Shown piece after piece: positions 38,632 to 47,451 of a stretch of DNA of 64,000 bases. The number at the start of each line of letters is the position of its first letter. Positions within the stretch are counted from its first letter, which is position 1. The notes beneath the pieces were generated by a model, which saw only the letters and a list, made by a program, of their open reading frames with translations, ran no database searches and had not been told where the DNA came from. The translations under genes were made by a program, and so were the position numbers. The stretch comes from an uncultured Alphaproteobacteria bacterium (lineage in GTDB: Bacteria; Pseudomonadota; Alphaproteobacteria; Thalassobaculales; Thalassobaculaceae). The stretch covers positions 1-64,000 of the forward strand of contig CACOPQ010000006.1 in assembly GCA_902629125.1 (NCBI GenBank). Reading direction: 5' to 3'.

Positions 38632-39471
38632 ATGGTTGTTGTGAATTCTAGTGATCCAATACCAGCAGTTGTAGAAAGCGACGCAACCGGGGATATAAAA
38701 AATATTTTTGATGATATAAAAAGTGTAACAGGCGTAGATGTGGTAAATCTTGTCTGGCGGCGTCTTGCTAAAACCGAAAACGCATTGCCTTATCTCTGGG
38801 GAGTTTTACGTCCCCTATACGAAAGCGGTTTTATCAATCACCAAGCGGTAGAATTTCAAAACCAGTTAGTGCTTCCGAAGCTTCCAAAATTTAAAGATGA
38901 AATCCTTTTCGCGTCGGGAATAGATAACCTTGGGAAAATAACGATTAATAATATTTTAGTCTCGTATAACCGGACAAACACCGTAAATTTGATTGCTCTT
39001 CAGGCCGCATTGATAACTTTAACTGGCGCAGAGGACGTCATGCTCGAGCCAACACATAAAAAAGCAGTAAGTGATAATCTGCTGCCAATGCCACGTTTGC
39101 CAGCTATGAGCGACTTAAACCCAACTATAATTTCACTCGTGAAGGAACTAAATTCGCTTGGGGAGGAGGATGGAACAATTATCGCCAGTATGTATAGGCA
39201 TTTAGCTTATTGGCCAAATTACCTTGCTTTGGTTAAAATTGCTTTGGAGCCCATAGCATCCTCTGGAGAACTCAAGAGGGCTATCGATAAGTCCAGAGAG
39301 CAGAGCGCTAAGAAAGCACTATCCTTATCAAAATTCTTGGCGCCTTTTCCGCCGAGCATTAGCTCCTCTTGTTTTTATGAAATAAAAAGCGTTTTAGAAC
39401 TATTTACTAGGCATCCATTATCAAAAATGGCGGTCATTTGTGGAATGTTGATGGAGGCACTTGAAAACTGA
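38632..39471 (+). CDS. DehI-like (halocarboxylic acid dehalogenase family) protein
   Basis: IKNIFDDIKSVTGVDVVNLVWRRLAKTENALPYLWGVLRPLYESG, echoed in the second half (IISLVKELNSLGEEDGTIIASMYRHLAYWPNYLALVKIALEPIASSG), consistent with the DehI pseudo-dimer. Confidence 0.5.
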   Translation: MVVVNSSDPIPAVVESDATGDIKNIFDDIKSVTGVDVVNLVWRRLAKTENALPYLWGVLRPLYESGFINHQAVEFQNQLVLPKLPKFKDEILFASGIDNLGKITINNILVSYNRTNTVNLIALQAALITLTGAEDVMLEPTHKKAVSDNLLPMPRLPAMSDLNPTIISLVKELNSLGEEDGTIIASMYRHLAYWPNYLALVKIALEPIASSGELKRAIDKSREQSAKKALSLSKFLAPFPPSISSSCFYEIKSVLELFTRHPLSKMAVICGMLMEALEN

Positions 39472-39490
39472 TTTATTAAGTGGACACTAG

Positions 39491-41116
39491 ATGGAAAATT
39501 TTTCATTCTGTCAAAAACCTAAAGTTTTAGTGGTTGGTGCTGGGCCAATTGGTTTGGCGGCTGCGCTTGAATTTGCCAATTTTGAAATTGAGACCCTGGT
39601 TGTAGATGAACTTTCTGAGATAAATAAAGCGAGTAAAGCGATTTGCTGGTCTCAGAGAAGTCTTGAAATGTTAAATAGGGTTGGTGTTGCAGAAAAATTC
39701 ATTGAAAAAGGCAGCACATGGAAAAAAGGACGTGTTTTTAAAGCTGAAAAAGAAATATATAATTTTGACTTACAAGTCGAGGCGGGTTTCAAGGCTCCGG
39801 CTTTTATAAATCTCCAGCAATATTATGTTGAGCAATTTCTGATCGATAAGTTGGAAGAACTCGAATTCCCGGTGCTGCGACGAGGCCATAAAGTTGTGGA
39901 TGTTTCCCTAACAAAAGATAATCGAGTCGAGGTCCGAATTGAAAATGATCAGGAAGTCTATAATGTCATTGCTGATTATGTTGTAGCTGCGGATGGTATT
40001 CGAAGTACCATTCGTAAAGCCTTTGAATTGGAGCTGCAGGGAAATTATTTTGATGAACAGTTTCTAATCATTGATGTAAAGGTTGATAAAAGTTTTCCCC
40101 TTGAGCGAAAATTTTGGTTTCAGCCAAAATTTCATGATGGACAATCTGCTTTATTGCATGTCCAACCCGATAATAATCTGCGAATTGATTTGCAACTTGG
40201 GCCAAATGTTGACCCAGACTCGGAACAGGACGAGAACAGAGTAAGAGCACGTGTCGATAAAATCCTAGGAAGCGATGTAGATTATAAATTAGAGTGGGTA
40301 AGTCTTTATTCCTTTTCGTGTAAACGAATAGAGCGGTTTAGCCATGGCCCGATCTTCTTTGTTGGTGATGCTGCCCATGTGGTTAGTCCTTTTGGGGCAA
40401 GAGGAGGTAATGGAGGGCTTCAGGATATAGACAATTTAGTGTGGAAAGTTAGTTCCGTTATCAAAGGAAAGGCACCACGAGCTTTGCTTGATACTTACGA
40501 TGAAGAGAGAATCCCAGCTGCAGACGAAAATATTTTAAATTCAGCGAGAAGTACGGGATTTATGACGCCCAAAACGCAAGCTAGTATAGACTTCAGAGAC
40601 GCAGTCTTCGATTTATCTAAAACCATGCCATTCGCGCGAGAATTTATAAATAGTGGCCGTTTGTCTCAGCCCTACAAATATATTGGTTCTTCTCTTGTTT
40701 CTGAAGACGATACCAGTTTCTTTGGTGACGGTATATTGCCGGGGCAATCGATTTTAGACGCTCCTATTTGTATTGGGCGTAAGCAAACTTGGTTGATAGA
40801 TCATATAGCTATCGGCTTCAGTGTAGTGGCATTTGTGGATGAAGAGAAGACTGCTATATCGATCCCTCAGTATTTAGATAAGGTATGCAGACAACTGGAT
40901 TTGATCGAGACATTTGTAATAGTAACCTCTAAAAGATTAAATGGAATGAGTGAAAAATTACTATGTGATACGACGGGCCTGGCTTTTGAAAGATGGGCTG
41001 CCTCCGACGGCAGTATTTATCTAGTTCGACCAGATCATCATATAGCAGCACGTTGGAGAGCTACACCGTCCGTATCGGAATTAAAAAAAGCCTGTAGAAA
41101 GTCAATTAGTTTATGA
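39491..41116 (+). CDS. FAD-dependent aromatic hydroxylase/monooxygenase (PHBH fold)
   Basis: VLVVGAGPIGLAAALEFA; YVVAADGIRSTIR; FFVGDAAHVVSPFGARGGNGGLQDIDNLVWK. Confidence 0.92.
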   Translation: MENFSFCQKPKVLVVGAGPIGLAAALEFANFEIETLVVDELSEINKASKAICWSQRSLEMLNRVGVAEKFIEKGSTWKKGRVFKAEKEIYNFDLQVEAGFKAPAFINLQQYYVEQFLIDKLEELEFPVLRRGHKVVDVSLTKDNRVEVRIENDQEVYNVIADYVVAADGIRSTIRKAFELELQGNYFDEQFLIIDVKVDKSFPLERKFWFQPKFHDGQSALLHVQPDNNLRIDLQLGPNVDPDSEQDENRVRARVDKILGSDVDYKLEWVSLYSFSCKRIERFSHGPIFFVGDAAHVVSPFGARGGNGGLQDIDNLVWKVSSVIKGKAPRALLDTYDEERIPAADENILNSARSTGFMTPKTQASIDFRDAVFDLSKTMPFAREFINSGRLSQPYKYIGSSLVSEDDTSFFGDGILPGQSILDAPICIGRKQTWLIDHIAIGFSVVAFVDEEKTAISIPQYLDKVCRQLDLIETFVIVTSKRLNGMSEKLLCDTTGLAFERWAASDGSIYLVRPDHHIAARWRATPSVSELKKACRKSISL

Positions 41117-41319
41117 ACGCTGACGATCATTTAACCCAAATAAATAATATTTCTGATCCGGACGAGTTTTACGAAGATCTCATACAAGCGCATGATGGGT
41201 TATCAGCTAACCAGAGTCGGCAATTGAATTCACGTATAATTCTTTTAATGGCTAACCAAATAGCAGATAATAAAAAGCTGAAGGAAATAATAACATTAGC
41301 AAGAACAAACTTGGATTGA
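41113..41319 (+). CDS. DUF2783-like small protein
   Basis: ISDPDEFYEDLIQAHDGLSANQSRQLNSRIILLMANQIAD; 4-bp overlap with the upstream hydroxylase. Confidence 0.7.
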   Translation: MNADDHLTQINNISDPDEFYEDLIQAHDGLSANQSRQLNSRIILLMANQIADNKKLKEIITLARTNLD

Positions 41320-41367
41320 GCCTAGCTAGACTTTTTTAAATAGTGCTAATTGAGGAAGGGAAAAACT

Positions 41368-41658
41368 ATGCCAAAAGGTTATTGGATAAGCGCGCATCGA
41401 AAAAAAGCGGATGCAATTAAGCACGCAGCCTACGTAAAAATAGCAATACCTGCCATTGAGAAAGCAGGAGGTCGGTTTCTTGTTAAAGGTGGAGACTCAG
41501 TTGCAAAAGAAAATGGTCTTATGGAAAGAACAGTAGTTATCGAGTTTCCTAGCTATGAAGATGCCAAAAAAGCATACGACTCAGCTGATTATAAAATGGC
41601 ACTAAAAGAGTTAGAAGGCGGAGCGGATAGAGATCTTAGAATAGTCGAAGGCGCTTAG
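41368..41658 (+). CDS. DUF1330 family protein
   Basis: GYWISAHRKKADAIKHAAYVKIAIPAIEKAGGRFLVKGG...ERTVVIEFPSYEDAKKAYDSADY. Confidence 0.85.
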   Translation: MPKGYWISAHRKKADAIKHAAYVKIAIPAIEKAGGRFLVKGGDSVAKENGLMERTVVIEFPSYEDAKKAYDSADYKMALKELEGGADRDLRIVEGA

Positions 41659-41659
41659 T

Positions 41660-42574
41660 TTGTTAACTGATGAAATCACAGCTCACGAAGCAGAAGATGA
41701 CCCGCGAAATCAGCATATACTAATTTATGTTGATGGGAATATTGTTCCTAGGTCTGAGGCGAAGATTAGCGTTTATGACTCAGGGTTCATGTTAGGGGAT
41801 GGTGTCTGGGAAGGTCTTCGTTTTTATAATGGTACTTGGGCTTTTCTAGATGAGCATATCAACCGATTATTCGAGGCGGCGAAGGCAATCGATTTAGATA
41901 TCAATTTAGAAAAAGTTGAATTGGTAGCAGCTCTGGAAAAAACGCGTTTAGCTAATGGCATTACCAAAGACGCTCATGCTAGATTGATGGTGACTAGAGG
42001 AATAAAAGCGAGGCCATTTCAACATCCCTCGTTGTCCGTTCAAGGACCTACAATCGTAATTATAATAGAACACTCGATACCGAAATTATCGCGGCCAATA
42101 AAACTTGCCACAGTTCCAAATATAAGAGGGCTGCCAATGTCGCAGGATCCAAAACTCAATAGTCATTCGAAACTAAATTGTATATTAGCTTGTATCGCAG
42201 CTCAGAAAGCTGGAGCTGATGAAGCTTTAATGCTGGACGTAAATGGTTTCGTATGCACCACAAATTCATGCAACTTTTTTATTGTAAGAATGGGAGAAGT
42301 ATGGACGTCTACTGGTGACTATTGTCTGAATGGAATAACACGTCAGAAGGTTATAGAAGTCTGTAAGTTGGAAGGCATACCAATTTTTGAAAAAAACTTC
42401 TCATTAGTAGAAGTCTATGGGGCTGATGAAGCCTTTCTAACGGGTACATTCGGAGCACAAGTTCCAGTTGGTTTAATAGATGGTCGTCCAATAGGTGAGG
42501 GAGTTGCTGGAGATATCACAAAAAAAATAAGATTGGCATATTTCGACCTTATAAAGGAAAATACGCTACGCTAA
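41660..42574 (+). CDS. Aminotransferase class IV (BCAT/DAAT-like)
   Basis: ISVYDSGFMLGDGVWEGLRFYNG; LNSHSKLNCILACIAAQKAGADEALMLD; GVVCTTNSCNFF-type region. Confidence 0.9.
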   Translation: MLTDEITAHEAEDDPRNQHILIYVDGNIVPRSEAKISVYDSGFMLGDGVWEGLRFYNGTWAFLDEHINRLFEAAKAIDLDINLEKVELVAALEKTRLANGITKDAHARLMVTRGIKARPFQHPSLSVQGPTIVIIIEHSIPKLSRPIKLATVPNIRGLPMSQDPKLNSHSKLNCILACIAAQKAGADEALMLDVNGFVCTTNSCNFFIVRMGEVWTSTGDYCLNGITRQKVIEVCKLEGIPIFEKNFSLVEVYGADEAFLTGTFGAQVPVGLIDGRPIGEGVAGDITKKIRLAYFDLIKENTLR

Positions 42575-42590
42575 AAGTAGAAGGATAATA

Positions 42591-43823
42591 ATGCAAACGA
42601 TACCGATAAATTCTGATCGACTTTTAAGTGACCTTCGTGAACTAAGAAAAATTGGCGGGGTTAGCTCCGGCGTTGTTCGTCCAGCTTTCTGCGACGCAGA
42701 TATGGAGGCTAGATACTGGTTAAAAAGGAAATTTGAGGGTGCTCATCTCGATACGAAAATAGATGGTGTTGGAAATGTTCTAGGTCGTTCACAAAAATTA
42801 GGCTCCAGTATTCTTTTAGGATCACATTCGGATACACAACCAGAAGGTGGATGGTTAGATGGAGCATTAGGAGTTATCTATGGCTTAGAGGTAGCGCGGG
42901 CCCTTCATGAATACGATAATACAAGCCAGTTATCAGTGGACGTGGTTTCTTGGCAAGACGAGGAAAGTAATTTTTTGTCATGCTTAGGCAGCAGGTCTTG
43001 GTGTGGAACCTTAAATCCCGAGTTGGAAAAAGTAGCTGTGAGCCGGGAGGGTGAAAAATTAGAGCACGCATTGAAAAGAGTAGGCTTAGATAATACACCT
43101 AGACTTAAAATTGAAGAAGGTAGGTATTTAGGATACCTTGAAGCCCATATTGAACAGGGTTGTTATCTAGAAGAGGCCAGTGAGAAAATTGGAATTGTAA
43201 CTGCAATTGTTGGAATACGTGCGCTTATTATAAGTTTTAAGGGTGAACAGAATCACGCAGGAACAACAACGATGAAGCGTCGCAAAGACGCAGCAACAGC
43301 TATGTTCGAAGCTGCCTACAGAATAAATAACCAATTTCCAACCTTGGCAAATGAAACGACAGTTTGGACCATCGGAAATGCCACAGTGGAACCTGGTGCG
43401 TCTTCTATTGTACCTGGTGCTGCAGAACTTACCTTGCAATTTCGGGATCAAGATGAGCGGATCCTTGATGCTTTGGAAGAAGAAGTGCGAAAAATAGTTT
43501 CAGAGATTGAGAACAAGTCCGAAATCAAAGTAGATGTTCGTCCCGGTAGAGAAGTAATCCGACCCTCAAAAATGGATTCGAGTTTTCAAACTCATCTTTC
43601 AAAATCTGCTCAGAAAATCACACCGAATGCATGGCGTTACATGCCAAGTGCGGCAGGGCATGATCCTATGGTCATTCATGAAAAACTTCCATGTGGTATG
43701 CTCTTCATTCCGTCTATCAATGGGATAAGCCATAATTTTGATGAAGACAGTCACGAAGAAGATATTGTTTTGGGATGTGAGGTTCTAACTTCGGCGGTGG
43801 CCTCAATTTTGATGAGTGAATAG
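42591..43823 (+). CDS. Zn-dependent M20 family amidohydrolase (allantoate amidohydrolase/N-carbamoyl amino acid hydrolase-like)
   Basis: LLGSHSDTQPEGGWLDGALGVIYGLEVARAL; LEAHIEQGCYLEE; PSAAGHDPMVIHEKLPCGMLFIPSINGISHNFDED. Confidence 0.9.
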   Translation: MQTIPINSDRLLSDLRELRKIGGVSSGVVRPAFCDADMEARYWLKRKFEGAHLDTKIDGVGNVLGRSQKLGSSILLGSHSDTQPEGGWLDGALGVIYGLEVARALHEYDNTSQLSVDVVSWQDEESNFLSCLGSRSWCGTLNPELEKVAVSREGEKLEHALKRVGLDNTPRLKIEEGRYLGYLEAHIEQGCYLEEASEKIGIVTAIVGIRALIISFKGEQNHAGTTTMKRRKDAATAMFEAAYRINNQFPTLANETTVWTIGNATVEPGASSIVPGAAELTLQFRDQDERILDALEEEVRKIVSEIENKSEIKVDVRPGREVIRPSKMDSSFQTHLSKSAQKITPNAWRYMPSAAGHDPMVIHEKLPCGMLFIPSINGISHNFDEDSHEEDIVLGCEVLTSAVASILMSE

Positions 43824-43858
43824 TTTAATATTACAGTGTTTTATAAAAGGAGGAACCT

Positions 43859-44149
43859 ATGTCGGTTTACATGATCTTGGATGCGGAAGTGCACGACCCT
43901 GTCGAATATGAAAAGTATAAAGCAGAAGCCCCACAATATGTTGCTCGGCATGGTGGAGAATATTGTTGTCGGGGTGGTGCTGCAGAAATCTTTTTGGGAG
44001 ACTGGCAACCTGAACGAATCGTAATGCTTAAGTTTCCTTCGAGAGAAAAATATGAAGCATTCATAAATGACCCTGACTACAAACCATGGAAAGAGATGAG
44101 GGAATCTCTAACTACGATCAAGCAATGGATGCTTATCGAAGGAATATAG
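43859..44149 (+). CDS. DUF1330 family protein (second copy)
   Basis: MSVYMILDAEVHDPVEYEKYKAEAPQYVARHGGEYCCRGG...RIVMLKFPSREKYEAFINDPDYKPWKEMR. Confidence 0.88.
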   Translation: MSVYMILDAEVHDPVEYEKYKAEAPQYVARHGGEYCCRGGAAEIFLGDWQPERIVMLKFPSREKYEAFINDPDYKPWKEMRESLTTIKQWMLIEGI

Positions 44150-44159
44150 AGCGTTAAAT

Positions 44160-44999
44160 CTAAGTACTTTGATGATTAGTTTTTGATAAAAGCAGAGTGC
44201 ATACGATAACAATTGCGCCGCCTAGATAGATATTTAAAGTTGGTATTTCGTTCCAAAAAATAAACCCAAAAATTACTGCCCAGATGAACTGTGTATACTC
44301 TATGGGGGCAACAAAAGTTGCAGGTGCCAATTTGTATGCTTTAATCATAGCAAACTGTCCTAGCCCACCTGCGACACCCATCCCACACAAAAATAGCAAA
44401 TCGATTATACTTGGTGAGGTCCAACCAAAGGGAAGAAAAATAGCGGAGCCAAGCGTGCAAGAAAGAGTAAAATAAAAAAACATCGTCCCCGAGGGTTCTG
44501 TTTTGCTCAATTGGCGTATCGATAAAACAGCCAACCCATATAAAAAAGATCCTAATAGCGCAACTGCTAAAAAAACGTTAGGAGGTTCGTTAAAGGGATC
44601 TGTTGCTATAATTATTCCAATAAAACCGAACGCTACCGATAAAGAACCTAAAAAACCCACGCGTTCCCGTAAAACTGGGAAAGAAAGAAGTGAGACGAAT
44701 AATGGCATAGTGAAAATTACCAGGGTTAATATCGTAAAAGGTATCTTAGCGGCGGCCACAAAAAGGCAGGCCATAGATCCGAGTCCCAAAATTGCTCTCA
44801 GCAAATGAACCTTCGGTCGGTTTGTTCGCAGCAGATAATGGTTCTTGAAAAAAAATGGCATAAAAATAAGAAGGGCTATTAGGCTCCTAAAAAATACCAA
44901 CTGCTGCCCGGTAAAGCTATCGCCTAATCCTTTTGCTAAAGCAAACATTACGGCAAAGCCAAACGCGGCGAGTAGGCCAAAAGAGAGTGGTAGAATCAT
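44160..44999 (-). CDS. EamA/DMT family transporter
   Basis: Multiple TM segments with EamA spacing (FTMPLFVSLLSFPVLRERVGFLGSLSVAFGFIGIII). Confidence 0.87.
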   Translation of the reverse strand: MILPLSFGLLAAFGFAVMFALAKGLGDSFTGQQLVFFRSLIALLIFMPFFFKNHYLLRTNRPKVHLLRAILGLGSMACLFVAAAKIPFTILTLVIFTMPLFVSLLSFPVLRERVGFLGSLSVAFGFIGIIIATDPFNEPPNVFLAVALLGSFLYGLAVLSIRQLSKTEPSGTMFFYFTLSCTLGSAIFLPFGWTSPSIIDLLFLCGMGVAGGLGQFAMIKAYKLAPATFVAPIEYTQFIWAVIFGFIFWNEIPTLNIYLGGAIVIVCTLLLSKTNHQST

Positions 45000-45258
45000 A
45001 GTTCACAAAGCGCAGTTGGTTTTTATTTTTATAGTAAAGTATCGTATCCAAATGGTATTCGCCAGTTATTCAAGAATTCTTGCGACTAAGTAATATTAAT
45101 AAGGATTTCGTCGTACTGTCGTTTTCTCAGTAATCAAAACAAGATCAGAAAAGGGCCTCTTTGAAAAAATATTTTTTGATAAATGATGGGTTGTTTTCCT
45201 GCTTGGATAAAGATATTTTCCTACCGTGTTTGTTTCTGTGCTTTTTGAGAGGTAATAC

Positions 45259-45486
45259 ATGGCAGATGTCGATGATGAGACAAGGCAATACCTTAGGATT
45301 TTAGCTGAAAGTACCAAGAATTCTGGTACTTCTGGTGTCGCTCGAAGGCTCCTTAAGGCAGCTGATACTGGTAGCCAATCTGACTATCAACAGGCCGAAA
45401 CGATATTTGACTCGTTGCCTGTAGATAAAAGAATGACAATCAAGGAGTTCGCAGAAACGGAAGCACGGCTGGTTGAGAAAAATTAG
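45259..45486 (+). CDS. Hypothetical small protein (75 aa)
   Basis: ATG with GAGAGG upstream; soluble, charged sequence. Confidence 0.45.
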   Translation: MADVDDETRQYLRILAESTKNSGTSGVARRLLKAADTGSQSDYQQAETIFDSLPVDKRMTIKEFAETEARLVEKN

Positions 45487-45512
45487 ATCTTCTAAAACGG
45501 CAAATAATTCCT

Positions 45513-45590
45513 ATGATTTGGATCGGTATCTTAATAGTAGTTTTTGTTTTCTTGCTAGCGCTAATTTTTCGGTTACGCAAGAGAGACTAG
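45513..45590 (+). CDS. Possible single-TM microprotein (25 aa)
   Basis: MIWIGILIVVFVFLLALIFRLRKRD*; hydrophobic helix with basic C-terminus. No strong RBS seen. Confidence 0.3.
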   Translation: MIWIGILIVVFVFLLALIFRLRKRD

Positions 45591-45596
45591 TTAGCT

Positions 45597-45782
45597 TTGG
45601 ATAGTAGCTATAATCCACTAGTGCCTGTTGTATTGATACTAATGGCATGCCATCTCCTACTTGGTATGTATGAGCGGTGGTTTAAAAAAAGTGAAAGTCT
45701 GAACTTATTTATGCCCATCTCGTACTTTGGTTTAGGAATACTTTTAATCATTTGGTTTTTGGATCCAGATTGGCATTTTTAA
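45597..45782 (+). CDS. Possible small membrane protein (61 aa), TTG start
   Basis: Two hydrophobic segments (VVLILMACHLLLGMYERW, PISYFGLGILLIIWFLD), 6 nt after the 25-aa ORF. Confidence 0.3.
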   Translation: MDSSYNPLVPVVLILMACHLLLGMYERWFKKSESLNLFMPISYFGLGILLIIWFLDPDWHF

Positions 45783-45886
45783 TATTTCCATAAAAGAGCT
45801 ACATCAATGAAATACTGTTATATTTTGATAAGAGGTTTTCGAATTATGATTTTGAAAACGAGTTGAACAAGCTTTTTGGTAATATT

Positions 45887-46294
45887 ATGAAAAAAATACG
45901 CGGTACCATCTGTCTTCTTTTAGCACTAACATTTTTTGGCTCTTTGGCGTTTGGGGAAGTAAATACAGAAAAGGCCAATGAGGCTTTCTCGAGAGGACTT
46001 GAGGCCTACTCTGATAAAAGATTTTTGGAGGCTATTAATTGGTATACCACTGCAACATCTTTCGGTCATTTAGGTGCCCCGTCTTTCATCGGGCATATAT
46101 ACGTTGATGGAGAGGGTGTGCCAAAAAATTTAACTCTCGCTTACATGTGGTATCAAATTGGTGCGACTGCTGGCTTCAAAGACTCTAAAGAAAACCGCGA
46201 TAGAATTGCTCGAATGATGGATCAGGAGTCGATTTTACTCGCAAAAAATAAAGCTAAAATATGCATCGGATCCTTGTATGAAACATGCAAGTGA
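45887..46294 (+). CDS. Exported Sel1-repeat protein
   Basis: Signal peptide MKKIRGTICLLLALTFFGSLAFG; repeats AINWYTTATSFGHLGAPSFIGHIYVDGEGVPKNLTLAYMWYQIGAT. Confidence 0.75.
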   Translation: MKKIRGTICLLLALTFFGSLAFGEVNTEKANEAFSRGLEAYSDKRFLEAINWYTTATSFGHLGAPSFIGHIYVDGEGVPKNLTLAYMWYQIGATAGFKDSKENRDRIARMMDQESILLAKNKAKICIGSLYETCK

Positions 46295-46367
46295 TAGAGC
46301 ACTATACTCATCCAAAACAAAACTTGGAATGGACAGCATTTTTGACGCTAGCAATATGTCTTAGATA

Positions 46368-47372
46368 TTAACTGTCTTCTTTACAAAACGGCTCGCTCTT
46401 TATCCAGTCTACCGTTTCTTTTAATAGAGTAGGAAAATCCCTTATGGTGACGCCCAGACTGTCCCGGCGAGAGAAGTCAAACGTGGTTGCTGCTACTGGT
46501 TGTTCTGTTAATGGAGTAGGTTGAACCATATCAGGAATAAGTTTTGCGCATTCCTTGTAAATATCTATCCAATGAAAACTCCCATAGACCCCAAAGTAAC
46601 GGCCAGATGCATTTGGGTTTTCATATGCTGCAAGAAACAAATTAGCTAAATCGTCTAAATGTATCATGGAGGTAGAGTTATTAGGTATAGCGCCGTGTCG
46701 TGGCGCTCCACCTTCAACTAGGCTTTTTAACCATTTGAAGGGATTATGTTCTAAGTGTTTTGGTAATAATGCTTCTCCGAATAACCCTGTTGGAAGAATA
46801 ATTGAAAGTCGCATGTTATTTGCGCTTGCATACTTTATGGCTTCCTTTTCCATAACCGTCTTAGCAGCCGAAGTAAATTTTCCGGAGTTATACTGTTCTA
46901 ATTCATCTGACCAGTGTTCAATTTCATTCTTGAATGGTTTTGAAGGGACTGGGTTTGTACTTGAGGTGGACGAACACACAACTGCCGTTTGGATGTTATT
47001 TCTTCTAGCGGCGTTTAATATATTCAAACATCCGTCCACGGTTGGCTTTATGATTTCAGTTTTGCCTTCAGAGATTGTCATCTCGCGTGCAGGTTTGCCA
47101 TTACTGCCAAAATATGTGGGGATGAGTGAAGCTATAAAGACTGCGTCTGTCCCTGAGAGAGGCTTGTTCAAATCATTTGGGTTTTCCATGTCTGCACTGA
47201 AGAGTGCAAGGTTTTCGGAATTTTTTAATTTTTTCAGATATTTAACGCTTTCTAGGTCATTCAAATTGCGCATTGTTCCGTTAACACGGTAACCTTTACC
47301 AAGAGCAGCCTTAACTATATGGGAACCTACAAGACCACTGGCCCCAATTACACATAGTGTTTTTAGCATCAT
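46368..47372 (-). CDS. NAD-dependent epimerase/dehydratase (dihydroflavonol reductase-like SDR)
   Basis: LCVIGASGLVGSHIVKAALGKGYRVNGTMRN; MRLSIILPTGLFGEAL. Confidence 0.85.
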   Translation of the reverse strand: MMLKTLCVIGASGLVGSHIVKAALGKGYRVNGTMRNLNDLESVKYLKKLKNSENLALFSADMENPNDLNKPLSGTDAVFIASLIPTYFGSNGKPAREMTISEGKTEIIKPTVDGCLNILNAARRNNIQTAVVCSSTSSTNPVPSKPFKNEIEHWSDELEQYNSGKFTSAAKTVMEKEAIKYASANNMRLSIILPTGLFGEALLPKHLEHNPFKWLKSLVEGGAPRHGAIPNNSTSMIHLDDLANLFLAAYENPNASGRYFGVYGSFHWIDIYKECAKLIPDMVQPTPLTEQPVAATTFDFSRRDSLGVTIRDFPTLLKETVDWIKSEPFCKEDS

Positions 47373-47451
47373 TATTTCTCCCGCTATTCTGAAACACTCA
47401 CAAAAATAATAACATTTTGAGCTCTCTTGCTGTTATCAAATTGTTTATAAT

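Noticed and set aside
46666-47292. 208-aa plus-strand ORF opposite the epimerase gene
   Set aside because: Antisense to a well-supported SDR gene; no recognisable motif and no RBS.
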